Shown: one piece after another, positions 1 to 12,059 of the stretch | Numbering within the stretch: position 1 is the stretch's first letter | How the letters are laid out: each line of letters begins with the position of its first letter | Source of the DNA: Arion vulgaris | Taxonomy: Eukaryota; Mollusca; Gastropoda; Stylommatophora; Arionidae | Direction: 5' to 3' | DNA length: 64,000 nt | Assembly: GCA_020796225.1 (NCBI GenBank) | Contig: CM036765.1 | Location: 36,670,066 to 36,734,065, forward strand | Position numbers and translations under genes: made by a program | The notes under the pieces: generated by a model | The model's database searches: none | Told to the model about the DNA's origin: nothing | What the model saw: the letters and a program-made list of their open reading frames with translations, nothing else

Positions 1-1548
1 TTAATTGTACACTCTTGTACCAAACCACTGTTTAGTTAGACCAAATTTACTTTCCTAACCCCATGACATGAGCATGTCAACTGATCTACTGGAGCTTAAT
101 CTCCTCCAGTGTAGAACCGATACTCCTTCTCTGTGGAAAGAAGATTTCATCCCATTTCTCCCCATGGTTCTCTACCAATATTACCACCAAGTTCCATTAC
201 TACGGTTTTCAGTTCACTAATTTATCAATAATCATTATTAATCATTCATTATCATTGAAAACATCAGTTATACAAACATATTCATATAAAACACCAATCC
301 CACAACCAAAGAGAAAATTTTCAAAATACATTACAACAAAACTTTAAATATCAATCAAAATGCATGAAATATGTCATTAATCCAAAAATCAACATCAAGA
401 CAAAAGGAACTCATATGTAAACATAAATCAAGATTCATGACACCAATTCAGCATGATTAGATAACCATCATGAATCATCATTTCGTAACTCATTATAGTC
501 CCCATATCCGTCCTTCTATAATGGTTGTGAGTGAGTCAAGTTTCACGCAAGATCCCCTTGCAGAGTTTATCCTCTCTACAGCTCATGTGACTCCGTTTCC
601 TTTCACAGTTATTCCTTACTGTGTCTGCCAAAATTCTACTCGTGGCGTCACCTAAATCGATGATCTTCCTACCACATCCAGTTATACGAAGAAAACCGTT
701 TTCTTTACTGGCATACTTGGCTCATGAAAAATCATCATTAACTTCCCAAAATAACACTTTGGAATGTGTTCCAAATGTTACCCACCAAGATTCGGAGTCC
801 TATCACTCCTCTCAAAACATCAGTACTAGTAAGTCCCATCTTTCGACTTACATTCTCACGTGTACCGTCACGCATCTCAGTGATTACTCTAACCACCATA
901 CTCTGTCCATTAAATGCTTATAAGACCTTTCCCAATGCATGAAATCTACTCTTGATTTCACCCCATATTTCATTTCCTCCTCTACATTAAGGCATGTATT
1001 ACTATATATTTTTGTAAACAGACATCTCAATATTGTACCATCAACAACCAACAATAAAACAGAAACCGTTCAGCATTCAGAAATGTTGAACATGATAGGG
1101 GACTCTCACACCCTAACAACCATGACCTCGTGTGATCTCTCTCTGTAGTCTCGGCCCTCTACTGACCACGCCCCTGTTTTTCCTCCAACCTTTATGAAAA
1201 AATTCACACCTTACAGGTAAGTCATAGTACCACAGGGCATTAAATGTTCCAATCCCTGAAATACCAAACCCTGGACTGACATAGTTATTGTTATAAAACC
1301 AGCATATGCCACCATATGGTGTGTAAACAGTTGCTGAATCAACCACGCCATATATAACAACAAAACATTTCAATATCAATAAACAATCCCATCACATAAA
1401 ATACAACAAAATTCATTCCCTCTTCTCAACATGGGTCAATTCTTCATGAACCTTCGACCCAAAGATTAGTCTGTTTATAGTTTGTTACGGACCACTTCTG
1501 TATATCTCTTTCTATCTATCTCTCTCTCTCTTTCTCTCCCATACATCT
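1..1548. other. AT-rich non-coding stretch
   Basis: No gene is supported here. The open frames are short and low in complexity. A minus-strand frame of 88 codons at 1113-1379 has no recognisable domain. A pyrimidine-rich (TC)n run lies at about 1500-1545, just beyond the end of the neighbouring minus-strand coding region. Confidence 0.6.
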
Positions 1549-2897
1549 CTACCACCGCTTTATCCACGCCTCATGTCTCTTCCCACCTACATAATATACT
1601 GTCTTTTGTTTCCCCTCCTTCTCCATTTCCCTCTCCTTTTCTCTAATAACTGTCATCTCCCTTTTCTTGGTGGCCACAAGATCATCCCATTCAGCCTTGG
1701 TAAGGTCGGCCGTCTCTGTTTCCTTCTTTTCTCTAACCTCTGCTACCTCCTTTTTCCCAGCTGCAAGACCTGCCTCTTCTATTCTCTGTTGACGATATTT
1801 TTGCTGCAGCTTCTCCACCCACTTCTCCATTGCCTTCCAATATGCTTTCTCCTCACATTCTGTTCTTTCTGTTTCTTTAACCGCTGCTATACCTTTTACT
1901 TTTTTATGTTGATCGACGTTGAATTTTGATGCTCCTCTACGTGGTTTGATAAATAAGCTGCAGTAGCAAATACCCTTTTACATAAATGGCATGGATGGCC
2001 AGGCGGAAGCTTCTGATTATCAACTTCATGATCCTTCTGATATGCCATCATCTTACTTTTGGTTTCCTGCACTTCCTTGTTCGCCATTTGTACTCCATAT
2101 ATTCTTCCTGGTTTCTCTTCTACTCCTGCCATACTCACAGCGTCAAGCTCGTCATTCAATCTCTCTATCATGTTTTTCTGCCCTTCCTTGTCTTCAGTCA
2201 ACCTATATATCTCTTCTTGTAATCGCTTTATCTCTTCTAGTTGGAATTTATCGTCTTCCTGAAACACTTTTATTACCTCATCTTGCTCGCCAACGGTCAT
2301 CTGTAACTTCTTTAACCTCTTCTTCATCTCGGTTGTCTCTTTCCTTCTCTCCATCTCTGCGCTATATATTTCCTCTCGTTCGCTCTGATCTTCCCCAACA
2401 GCAACATCCCTATACTTCAATTTCCCTTTGTCAATCTCTTGTAAAACTTCATTTTTAATTCTATCCAACTCCTTGCGACCAATTTCTAACTCAATTTGTA
2501 AAGCACTCTGCTGTCTATCGGCTTTGTCTAACTGTTTCCGTAAATCTTCAATCGTACTACCCATAGATTGGTTATCTTCAATACTATTCTGCAGTTTCTC
2601 TAGTAAGTTGAAATTTTGCTTTTGAAGTTCTTCAGTTTGTCTCATCTCAATGTCTTGACATTTCTGGTTTCTAATTTCCTTGAAACAGTTAATAGCATAA
2701 CTTCTTTGTTCTCTAAAAGACCATCTTCTCCCTGACCTTACATTTCTGCTGTCTCTGGCAGACAAACTATTATTTTTAAACTGCCCCCGACTTCTCCTTC
2801 TATGTTTAGATGGGCATTCTATAGCAAAATGCCCCACACCCTGACAACAAAAACAAATCAATAATCTGAAATAAACACTTTTTAACCTATGCCCCAT
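1549..2897 (-). CDS. CCHC zinc-knuckle / coiled-coil / C2H2 protein, unrecognised
   Basis: A minus-strand frame of 333 codons (2897 to 1896) stands out in AT-rich DNA. Near its N-terminus is a CX2CX4HX4C knuckle (CFCCQGVGHFAIEC, about residues 16-29), then an Arg-rich stretch. Residues about 80-290 are Glu/Lys/Gln-rich with heptad character, so probably coiled coil. Near residue 305 is a C2H2 finger (CHLCKRVFATAAYLSNHVEEH). The frame stops at 1896, but a neighbouring frame continues through charged helical sequence to 1549, so one indel near 1925 probably splits one protein of about 460 residues. The knuckle follows directly after a TTTATTTCAG-like splice acceptor, so it may begin an internal exon and the ATG at 2897 is uncertain. 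It could be a host nucleic-acid-binding gene or a transposon gag/ORF1 protein. I do not recognise the family. Confidence 0.55.
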
Positions 2898-4232
2898 CTT
2901 GTAAAGTTCAAAGCTGAAATCAAAAGCAAGTTGCTATACTGTGAAAGTAATTACAAGGTCGGCATCAAATATCAATGTTATTAATGATCTTCAACAATTT
3001 GTCATTAACAACCAACAGGCTACAATTCTTAACTATTTTAATATCTGAAATAACTTCCAATTTCTACAAACAATCTACTATAAAATAAACACTACCCCAC
3101 TCTTCCTTTCCAATTTTATTACAACTTTTAACAATTTGTAAAATACCTAAGCTGCTCTTTCCTCCTTCCACGCCCCACACGGACACAAATTTATATAGGT
3201 ATCTTGTTCCCGTATCTCCAACTTCTACTAGACCTTCCTTAATCACCGTCATAAATCTACCTGCGTTGACTACAGGTAGTTGAGTTGACAGATTCTACTT
3301 CAAAAACAAATGTAGCCTCCAAAAATCGTGATCTTTGTACCATCTCAAATCTTCTCTTCTACTATCTCTTGATATTTCGCATCGACCACAAATACGGTCA
3401 TTTCAGGTTCAAAACAATGGCTCATGCTACGTCTTGTATAGTGGCTAGCAATCATCCCAGGTGTTTCGATATCCTAGGTCTACGACGGCATCATTTGTGG
3501 GGTATCTCTCTCTGTCCGCTAATATTAATCACGCCGTAATTAACCTTTCATATAAATATATGAAACCCAATTCTGTATTTCAATCTTTATTATATGCATA
3601 TATTTAACCTATATAGCACCTTTACATCTACAACACATATATCATATTCATACATATATATATAACATACAATATAGTCCCAACATGATTACCTCACTCT
3701 GAAAATGATATATCACCTTACAATATAAAATGCTAAACTATAACCACTTGATTATATAAGCACAAATCTTCACTATTCAAGTCCTACACTCTATTGAATA
3801 TCTAATACAAGTTCATCACATAATTATATTGTACAGGTTAGTCTGAAGTCCTTAGAATGCCTCTGTCTATTTTAAAATGTTAATAGTTTTCTGTGGAACA
3901 GCTGTTCGGTTGAGTGTTCCATGGGTCTGTTACTTGTGACTTCAAAGATATATATTTCTTCAAAGTGTCTATTTTCTGTCTCTTGATGAAAGTTTGCTTT
4001 TATACATTAAGATCATATCTGTAAAACGAGGCTCTGATAACTTGGTCACTTTTCTACAAATGGCAATTTAGAAGATATATATTTCCAGTTGAACAGGTAA
4101 GGCTTTCTCCAGTGCTGTCTGTCTCTATAAGATGCTACTTCTATTCTCTATCAGATTTGTCTATAGGTCTGATCGTGGCTACTCTGCTGTGTGGATCTAT
4201 TTATGAATCTGCTGTCCACACTACACATGTCT
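2898..4232. other. AT-rich non-coding stretch
   Basis: No gene is supported. A minus-strand frame of 62 codons at 3064-3252 lies upstream of the zinc-knuckle coding region and could be an earlier exon, but there is no domain evidence. From 3545 to 3830 the DNA is strongly AT-rich with TATA-type runs. Confidence 0.5.
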
Positions 4233-4660
4233 AGTTATACTCACATATCCGAAGTCAGCGTTGGTCGTCTCTTCAACTCAGCACACTGGGCCATTCCGTC
4301 TGCCCTTTTGGGAGTTTTGCAAGACTCTTCCATGTTCGGCAAATCTCTATCCGAGTTCTAAAAGTCTTTCTGCTAAGTCTCTTCTGCTAAGTTGCTACTG
4401 CTGTTGTTTCTCTTCTATGTGTCCTATCGGCTGTCGGAGTGTCTAGCCATACTAACATATTCGAACTCAATTTCAGTCTCTTCAACGCAGCACACTGGGC
4501 CATTTCGTCTGCCCTTTGCGAGCTCTGCAAATTTCTCTACGTTCTGCACGTCTCTTCTCTAGCTGTCCTCCGAATTTTCGTCACCGTCTATTTATATGGG
4601 ACCAAAACCCACCTTTGTCTTGCCCCAAAATATATCCATTTCGTTTCATTATCATACTAA
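4233..4660. repeat. Imperfect tandem duplication, about 210-bp unit
   Basis: Two neighbouring segments (about 4233-4442 and 4443-4600) share blocks such as CAGCACACTGGGCCATT and TCGTCTGCCCTTT in the same order and orientation. They are a diverged direct duplication. Short frames in it are not convincing as coding. Confidence 0.6.
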
Positions 4661-4968
4661 TGATTACTGACTCTACCGGTGTCTATCTTCCTGAGAAATC
4701 GTCCATAAATCTGTCCGGCATCCCTGCTTAATTTCCAATCTCAGTCTTTAACAAATCAGGCCATCCTACTTATCTTTCGGAAATTCATGTAGTATTTCCA
4801 TAATGGCTTCGTCTGCCTAATTTATTTTGGGGAAACCTAGCCGTTGCATTTTTAAACAGCTTCGTGGGGTCGCCCTACTTAATTAAACTTTTGAACTTTT
4901 GACTTGTTTTTCTGTGGCCTATTGGAATTTGATACATTTTTGTCCTGCTCAACCACGAACACTATTAC

Positions 4969-5169
4969 ACTTCAATACATCAGTACAAGTTCTACGTAAC
5001 ACTTCAATACATCAGTACAAGTTCTACGTAACACTTCAATACATCAGTACAAGTTCTGCGTAACACATCAATACATCGGTACAAGTTCTGCGTAACACTT
5101 CAATACATCAGTACAAGTTCTACGTAACACTCCAATACATCAGTACAAGTTCTGCGTAACACTCCAACA
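4969..5169. repeat. Minisatellite, 32-bp unit, about 6 copies
   Basis: Head-to-tail copies of a 32-bp unit containing AATACATCAGTACAAGTTCT. Copies differ by single bases such as CTACG/CTGCG. No spacers are present. Confidence 0.92.
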
Positions 5170-5434
5170 CTTTCTTACTCACTGAAATTGACAGCTTTTT
5201 TATTGGCGTGTATATGTTCTATCTTGCAAAAATCGTATTTGCCATGGCGATTCTTGCTCTAATCTCTGCAAAATACATCTCTAATCATCCATCCTATTTA
5301 GATGCAGGATTTCGTGTATTTAGTACTCATTATGTGAGATATGAATTATAATCGAAAAGTCGGATTTGTGTTAATTTTATCATGTTATTATTCTATGTGC
5401 TTGCGAATTGTGATACATACATGACTCTGTCCTA

Positions 5435-5900
5435 AAACGCCAATTTATTAAGTAGCACCGAAGGATACAACAGAAGTGTAGAATTTCACTTCTTTCACAG
5501 CACACTACATATAGATTACATATAGATTACATATAGATTACAACAATAAAATCATAACGGCCCTAAAATGAAAATCTGTGACTAAAAACAAATAACGAAA
5601 TAAATGGGGGGAAAACTAGAAGTGGAAAAAAGAAGATAAACTATAAAAATCAAATATATATATAACATATATACATTTAACGTATAGAATATGGAGTATG
5701 ATAAGAGAAAGTATTTAGAACATAGAAATGTAGTGCGTTGAGTTAATGAGGTCGCAAGGTACCATATAACGATGTAAAACGATTCTCTAGAGCAAATCAA
5801 TTTCGATCATCAGAGGAACATGATCGGATGTCTGTGATATGAATATCGCGAGCTCCCAAATAGTCCGTTCCATTGAAATGAGTGGCTACATGGGTCAAGA
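5435..5900 (-). mobile_element. Penelope-like element, 3' part, minus strand
   Basis: This matches, diverged and in the minus orientation, the 3' half of the Penelope-like palindrome at 19.7-21.0 kb. Shared blocks include the GATCATCAGAGGAACATGATCG segment and the CATTGAAATG...GGCTACA segment. The terminal 'cgaccaaaaggcctttatcaagcaa' block is degraded at about 5450-5475. The GIY-YIG coding part breaks into the tandem array that follows at 5901. Confidence 0.7.
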
Positions 5901-6214
5901 CATTGGCGTATATCACGTCACAGAGCATTGGCGTATATCACGTCACAGAGCATTGGCGTATATCACGTCACAGAGCATTGGCGTATATCACGTCACAGAG
6001 CATTGGCGTATATCACGTCAAGAGCATTGGCGTATATACGTCACAGAGCATTGGCGTATATACGTCAGCAGAGCATTGGCGTATATCACGTCACAGAGCA
6101 TTGGCGTATATCACGTCTGAGCATTGGCGTATATCACGTCACAGAGCATTGGCGTATATCACGTCACAGAGCATTGGCGTATATCACGTCACAGAGCATT
6201 GGCGTATATCACGT
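5901..6214. repeat. Minisatellite, 25-bp unit, about 12 copies, derived from Penelope
   Basis: The unit is GTCACAGAGCATTGGCGTAT plus ATCAC. Twenty-three of its 25 bases match the complement of the Penelope GIY-YIG coding region at about 20514-20545. The array starts exactly where the Penelope remnant stops matching. All three forward frames are nearly open, but these are repeat artefacts. Confidence 0.9.
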
Positions 6215-6257
6215 GTTTGTAAAATTGACGAATTTCACTGACGAAATCACTTCCACA

Positions 6258-6346
6258 TAACTGGCACAACGTACAATCGCTCTTATGCTCAGATCACATA
6301 CAAATCACAGAGTGGTTGACAAGTGGTAGATATGAAACGGTCGAAG
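6258..6346 (+). mobile_element. SINE family 2, 3' fragment
   Basis: About 90 bp match the 3' half of the SINEs at 26.2 and 30.8 kb (ACTGGCACAACGTACAATC, then CAGATCACATACAAATCACA and AGTGGTTGACAAGTGGT). The GAA tail is degraded to CGAAGATAAA. Confidence 0.7.
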
Positions 6347-7070
6347 ATAAAGTTTCATACTAACTTATGTTATTGTTTATTCTAACTAGTTTTGTTGTTT
6401 AATACTTATTTATTCGTGGTTTGTTTTGTGTTAGTTTTGCGTGGTTTCATATTCCATTTTGCTTGACATGTCAGCTTTAGATATTTATAAAACAGACATA
6501 CAATGATTGTTGTAACTGTCAACCCACTGTCAGTATTGCTACGGGAACTAGTGTGCAAGTAGTGTCAGCTCAGGTAATGAACTGATTAAGTGGATATGCA
6601 GATTGTGTTCCTAGTTTCTGCACACTCAAAGACACGTTCTCTTCTTTACGCCAGCAAATCCTTCTCAAATATGAACTGTCTTGACGCGTTGCAAGCCCTG
6701 CATACCACAGCTATTTTGTTTAGTTCAATACGTGTACTCATACATACACACAGACGGCGCAACAACACACATATACCCACAGGAGACACACACACACACA
6801 CATGCACGAGACACACGCACACGCACGTAACGACTCGGTACAGCGGAAGTGCGATTGGTAACAAATCGTTAACGAGTACAGTTTGAATTGACTAAATTCC
6901 TGTTGGGAAAATGATATAATTTATACAATGCTCCTTAAGGGAACTTTTTGAAACACGTTTAAATTTGCATTAAATGGTGCATAAATAACAAGCATATATA
7001 AAACTAGCTGTTTCAGTTTGGGATATCTTCATTGCACTCTGTAGCCTTGTCATTATATGCTAAAACATCA
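6347..7070. other. Non-coding stretch with a short (CA)n tract
   Basis: A (CA)n-rich tract lies at about 6740-6830. No domain-bearing frame is visible; the two overlapping frames across the tract are simple-sequence shadows. Confidence 0.5.
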
Positions 7071-7880
7071 TGATGAATATTACAGAAGATAGCGGAAAAG
7101 AACAGTACGATCCTTATATAATCGGAGGCAGAGTAATACACGTACTAAGATATACTGACGATACAGTGTTACTGTCAATATCGCGAAAATGGATTGAAAA
7201 ATTAAAAATGGAAGTGCAAGAGAAAAGCGAAAACTAAAATATATATTTCAGTGGGACAAAATAAAATAATGACAACTAATAAAACAAGCATGACCAAAAT
7301 ATTTTTATCAACGGGGAAAAAAATAGAAAATGTGAACAGCTTTGAATCTCTGTGTTCATTCCTAACAAGAGATAGAAATTGGATGAAGGACATTAAAAGA
7401 ACAAATATGACCTTGCACAAAATTAAACAACTAAAAACAGTATGGAATGAAGATGATAGGAAAGCAAGATCAAAGTAATAGGAACATACATATTCCAAGT
7501 GGCAACGTATTGGGCCAAGCATGGGCATTTAACAAGGCAAGGAATTAACAAATATGTGCTACTGAAATGTTACAGAAGAACATTCCGTATATCATTAACA
7601 GAGAAGAGAACAAATGAATCTATCCAGAAAGAACTCAAAACCAAAGACAATTGGTTGAAACTGAAAATAAAAATGAGAAAATTGAAGTATTTTGGACATA
7701 TTTGGACACGGAGTGTTGGAGAAGACCATTATGGAATGAGGAGAAGAGGAAGGCTACGGAGAAATTGGATTCAGTATGTAATTGATAGTTTGAGCATGAC
7801 TGCTGCAGAGACTGACCTTGAGAGAGAAAATCCGAAGAACTTTAGGTGGCAAAGTTCTGCTCAGGACAAGCTATTTAATG
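7071..7880 (+). pseudogene. LINE reverse transcriptase fragment (broken)
   Basis: Frames broken by stops and shifts read as the C-terminal half of a non-LTR reverse transcriptase. Near 7150 there is a palm motif with YTDDTVLL (the usual YADD with A changed to T). After it comes the typical tail: 'CYRRTFRISLTEKRTNESI' at about 7569-7625, 'KLKYFGHI' at 7684-7707, then an RRRGR basic block and an SMTAAE segment. Truncated and not functional. Related tails occur at 32.9, 35.4, 40.9 and 59.0 kb. Confidence 0.8.
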
Positions 7881-8049
7881 ATGATAATGAATCTGGATAT
7901 GTCCAAAGGTGCTCCGATCTACTGCAATATTCCAGCATAGTCCAGCGACTAACCGTACCAAGTTCAACGCTGAATGATGAGCCTATCATATATCTGTTGT
8001 GCTGTTCTTTTCTGACCACTCCAAGCTACAATCCAAGCTCTTAAAATCT

Positions 8050-8370
8050 ACCTGTTGACCTGAATTGATTTAGATGATTGGTTTCGGTCATACTCTGAGA
8101 TCGTTCAAAATGTCAGCTCTATCTATTCACTGACATCCCCCTCCCTTCCCTTGCCATACTCCCTCTTCTCTCCTTCCCCCAATCCTCATGATATGGCTGC
8201 AGAGCTACTGACATGTCCGCTCTCTCATTACCATCGACATTCATCTGTCCCGGAATAAAAATGAGTGTTACTATATTAATTTGTCTACGTATCGAACCAG
8301 TCTTCACTTTCCAGATGATACTCAATGAACCACTCAGGATGCAAGACTCATTATTGGCTGAAATAGAGTG
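8050..8370. other. Non-coding stretch
   Basis: Unique-looking sequence between the LINE fragment and the 38-bp satellite. I see no gene. Confidence 0.5.
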
Positions 8371-8908
8371 AGTGACTACTGCTCACTCTATTGGTCTGGC
8401 AAGACTGCAGTGACTACTGATCGTTCAATTGGTCTGGCAAGACTGCAGTGACTACTGCTCACTCTATTGGTCTGCCAAGACTGCAGTCACTACTGCTCAC
8501 TCTATTGGTCTGGCAAGACTGCAGTGACTACTGATCGTTCAATTGGTCTGGCAAGACTGCAGTGACTACTGCTCACTCTATTGGTCTGCCAAGACTGCAG
8601 TCACTACTGCTCACTCTATTGGTCTGGCAAGACTGCAGTGACTACTGATCGTTCAATTGGTCTGGCATGACTGCAGTGACTACTGCTCACTCTATTGGTC
8701 TGCCAAAACTGCAGTGACTACTGATCGTTCTATTGGTCTGGCAAGACTGCAGTGACTACTGCTCCCTCTATTGGTCTGGCATGACTGCAGTGACTACTGC
8801 TCCCTCTATTGGTCTGCCAAGACTGCAGTGACTACTACTCCCTCTATTGGTCTGCCAAGACTGCAGTGACTACTACTCCCTCTATTGGTCTGTCAAGACT
8901 GCAGTGAA
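8371..8908. repeat. Minisatellite, 38-bp unit, about 14 copies, with higher-order pattern
   Basis: Units of 38 bp built on ATTGGTCTGGCAAGACTGCA. Variants (GCTCACTCTA versus GATCGTTCAA; GGC versus GCC) recur in a three-unit cycle in the first half, a higher-order repeat of about 114 bp. A 21-bp duplication (TTGCTATCTAGCAATCATG) follows at 8910-8958. Confidence 0.9.
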
Positions 8909-8959
8909 GTCAGTTTTGCTATCTAGCAATCATGTTTTTGCTATCTAGCAATCATGTTT

Positions 8960-9640
8960 TATATGTGCTCAACTTGAACACGGGACCTACGTTTTATCAC
9001 CTGCTTACGATAAGACAATGAACTTGACCTCACCTACATTGAGATCAAGCCTCACTGGAAAAATAACTCGATAGCTTCACGCAGGAAACGAACCAAGTAC
9101 TTTTGGAGCTATAAGCGTGCACCTTATCTTCCCGTCACAGAGATCCCCACAATGTTTCATTACGAACACTTCTTCTTCTCTTCCATCATGTATTTCTTTA
9201 TAGAAGTTCATATATACTGTTCCAACTTCACTGCAACGGGTCACCCCATAATTGCTCCGTTCCTGTGCAAACGAAAATCGCACGAAATGCTAACACCTGT
9301 CTCCTATGTGAACTAATACCAGAATGAAACAGCCACAAAAAGTAACCTGCACTGCATAAATGCATATGGCCGTGGCTAAAGTGTCAACACAAAACTGTTC
9401 ATCACTTGAATTGCAATTCATGTTGAAGGGAACATCAATCACGACAAAATCCAGCTTTTTACACACGAAATATCACTGCACACGGTAGATTGAGTCGGTT
9501 CGTCATAGCCGCTGTTCGCCATTTTCTGAATACCCACAACAAAAGCACGGTTGACACAGCAAAAAGCATTCCATGTAACATTCATAGCTCCCAGCGTTGC
9601 TCAAGCACTAACTCAGTAGCTCGGCAAACGAAACCGTAAA
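8960..9640. other. Non-coding stretch
   Basis: No supported gene. A 68-codon minus frame at 9077-9283 shows no recognised motif. Confidence 0.5.
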
Positions 9641-10120
9641 ATACCCGACCAAACATGGTCATGAATTGCATGACTGGTTTCACATCCAGTCTTCTTCTGA
9701 TTTCTTCATTTCTAATTTTGTCTCTTATTGTCACACCTACAGCTCTTCTAAAACACCTCCTCTCTGTCGTTATGATTTTCCGCTCATTAGCTGCTGCTAT
9801 TGGCCATGTTTGACACTGGTAACATAGTGTTGGCCAGAAAATCGTTCTTATAAGATTTGCTTTAGTTTTTAGCGGTATCTCTTATGTGACAACAGTGGTG
9901 TTAACTGTCCCAGTACCTGGTTAGCTTTGTGCATCGATTGCTGATTTCTCTATCGATACTTCCGTTTGCAGTGAAAATTGTTCTTAAGTATTTGGCCTCA
10001 TTGGTTTGTTTTATTTCTATGTTCTGGAGTTTTATTGTACGGTTTTCTGATTGTCTGCTTATCGCTATTTACTCTGTCTTTATTATATTTTTTCATGGTG
10101 TACTCCTCGTTGATGTTAAA
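9641..10120 (-). pseudogene. LINE reverse transcriptase fragment, minus strand
   Basis: Read on the minus strand with several breaks, this matches the region after the RT catalytic core. A KYL...GSIDREI segment near 9940-9990 is followed by residues resembling the 'TKANLIRTIFWPTLCY' thumb region near 9830 and an RRCFRRAV segment near 9750. It is badly decayed. Confidence 0.65.
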
Positions 10121-10133
10121 TAAGCTCACAAAT

Positions 10134-10746
10134 GGTTCTGAGCTTACTTAGCTCTGAACTTACTGGGTACGAACACTTGCTTGGCTCTGAACTTACTCGG
10201 TACGAACACTTGCTTGACTCTGAACTTACTCGGTACGAACTCTTACCTGGCTCTGAACCTGAACTTACTGGGTACAAACGCTTACTTAGCTCTGAACTTA
10301 CTGGGTGAACACTTGCTTTGGCTCTGAACTTACTCGGTACGAACTCTTACTTGGCTCTGAACCTGAACTTACTCGGTACGAACACTTACTTGGTTCTGAA
10401 CTTACTGGGTACGAGCACTTACTTGGCTCTGAACTTACTCGGTACGAACACTTGCTTGGCTCTGAACTTACTCGGTACGAACACTTACTTGGTTCTGAAC
10501 TTACTCGTACAAACGCTACTTGGCTCTGAACTTACTCGGTACGAACACTTACTTGGCTCTGAACTTACTCGGTACGAACTCTTACTTGGCTCTGAACTTA
10601 CTCGGTACGAACTCTTACTTGGCTCTGAACCTGAACTTACTGGGTACGAACACTTACTTGGCTCTGAACTTACTCGGTACGAACACTTGGCTCTGAACTT
10701 ACTCGGTACGAACACTTGGCTCTGAACTTACTCGGTACGAACACGT
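10134..10746. repeat. Minisatellite, 33-bp unit, about 18 copies
   Basis: Head-to-tail copies of a unit containing GAACTTACTCGGTACGAACA. The 33-bp length is a multiple of three, so long artefactual frames (for example 135 codons at 10318-10725) cross the array on both strands. Some copies carry a 6-bp insertion or shorter ends. Confidence 0.93.
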
Positions 10747-10834
10747 ACATGGAATAATTAATGTACTCGTAAATATTTGTAATAATTTTCAACCCAATGT
10801 TCTATTAGGAAAGGAATAAGAGGGAGATAATGAA

Positions 10835-11024
10835 GGCAAACACGAATGTTTACGTACCATACCGTCAGCAACGAACGTTGTCTGTAACCTTGAAGAGGGA
10901 AACACGAATGTTTACGTACCATACCGTCAGCAACGAACGTTGTCTGTAACCTTGAAGAGGCAAACACGAATGTTTACGTACCATACCGTCAGCAACGAAC
11001 GTTGTCTGTAACCTTGAAGAGGGA
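10835..11024. repeat. Three tandem copies of a 62-bp unit
   Basis: Three near-perfect copies of a 62-bp unit, starting at about 10841, 10903 and 10965, containing CACGAATGTTTACGTACCAT. The array stops a few bases before a hAT-type element. Confidence 0.92.
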
Positions 11025-11038
11025 GACACTGTTTAAAC

Positions 11039-11483
11039 CATAGATTCCCAAACTTTTTCGTCCCACCGCCCACTTTACACAACATAAGCTTTGTAACGCC
11101 CAATCCACATCATAACAGTTTGCCAAAGGCCCTCCCACATATATACATGCTCTATTTTCTCTTTGACATAGAAAATTGATACATATTTCTGTTATACATG
11201 GTCAATTTTCAAATGATTATATACATGAAATTTAAAATTGATGAAAAAATGGATCGTGTAAGACGGGCATAAGATGAATTTAAATGCAGAATTCAAATTT
11301 TAAATGATTATTCAATCGCAAAATCACGAAAATAATTCATTTTAAAATATTTATTATTAATTTATTCTTTAAGGAGTCACCTACCTAATCGCCTGAACAT
11401 CCCCAATCGTCTGAACCCACTATTGCCCCCTAGAGCGCTTCAGCGCCCTATGGAGGCGGTACCGCTCATTTTGAGAAACGCTG
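11039..11483. mobile_element. hAT-type miniature element (MITE), family A
   Basis: A 445-bp non-coding element with imperfect terminal inverted repeats: CATAGATTCCCAAACTT at the left; the right end complement reads CAGCGTTTCTCAAAATG. It is flanked by perfect 8-bp direct repeats, GTTTAAAC, at 11031-11038 and 11484-11491. The 8-bp duplication and the CAGnG(T)TTCTCAAA-type ends fit the hAT superfamily. A second copy lies at 62609-63036. It has no transposase, so it would depend on one elsewhere. Confidence 0.85.
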
Positions 11484-11499
11484 GTTTAAACTATTTAAG

Positions 11500-11502
11500 A
11501 AG

Positions 11503-11566
<64 letters not shown>
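11500..11566. repeat. Compound microsatellite (AT)n(AG)n
   Basis: An (AT)n tract runs directly into an (AG)n tract. The same arrangement occurs at 36535-36625. Confidence 0.95.
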
Positions 11567-11568
<2 letters not shown>

Positions 11569-12059
11569 AGGGACATTATTACGAAATAAGTAAAAGTTCA
11601 AGTGCAGACAGTTCAGTGAAATTGGGGGATAAAGGGTTGTCTAGATAACAATAGTGATGGATTAACTGATGTATTATTGTTTCATTATAAAGAAATGAAG
11701 TCAATAATTGATTACAAATGTTTACCTGCTCAAGCTGTGTCATTGTAATGTGTACTATCAAGTGTAATAATGTAGGTTTTTGTTCTCTTAGTTCCTGCTG
11801 TGAGATGTGGGTTTGTTTTGTTGAAATCTTACTTTGGAGATTTATAGGATGTACCGTACAACTAACGGTGGAAGGGGTGAGTAGTGTGAACAAGTATATG
11901 TCCATTATATCTTAGTTGGGCTTTCTGCAGCAGTGCATGGATTACATGAATGTGGGCCCCTCATGCTTGAGCGTCCATGGGCGTTTTAGCAGTGAGGGTC
12001 AAAATGATTTTAAAAAGTAGTCGGTAGTTTACTGTCGTTACTGCATGTATTACCGCTTT
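11567..12059. other. Non-coding stretch
   Basis: No gene is supported; a 108-codon minus frame at 11579-11905 shows no known domain. Confidence 0.5.

Noticed and set aside
1113..1379. An 88-codon minus-strand coding exon
   Set aside because: No domain, no clear splice sites, AT-rich setting.
5839..6260. Three overlapping frames of 93-119 codons
   Set aside because: A 25-bp minisatellite shifts frame each unit, so all frames are open and look alike.
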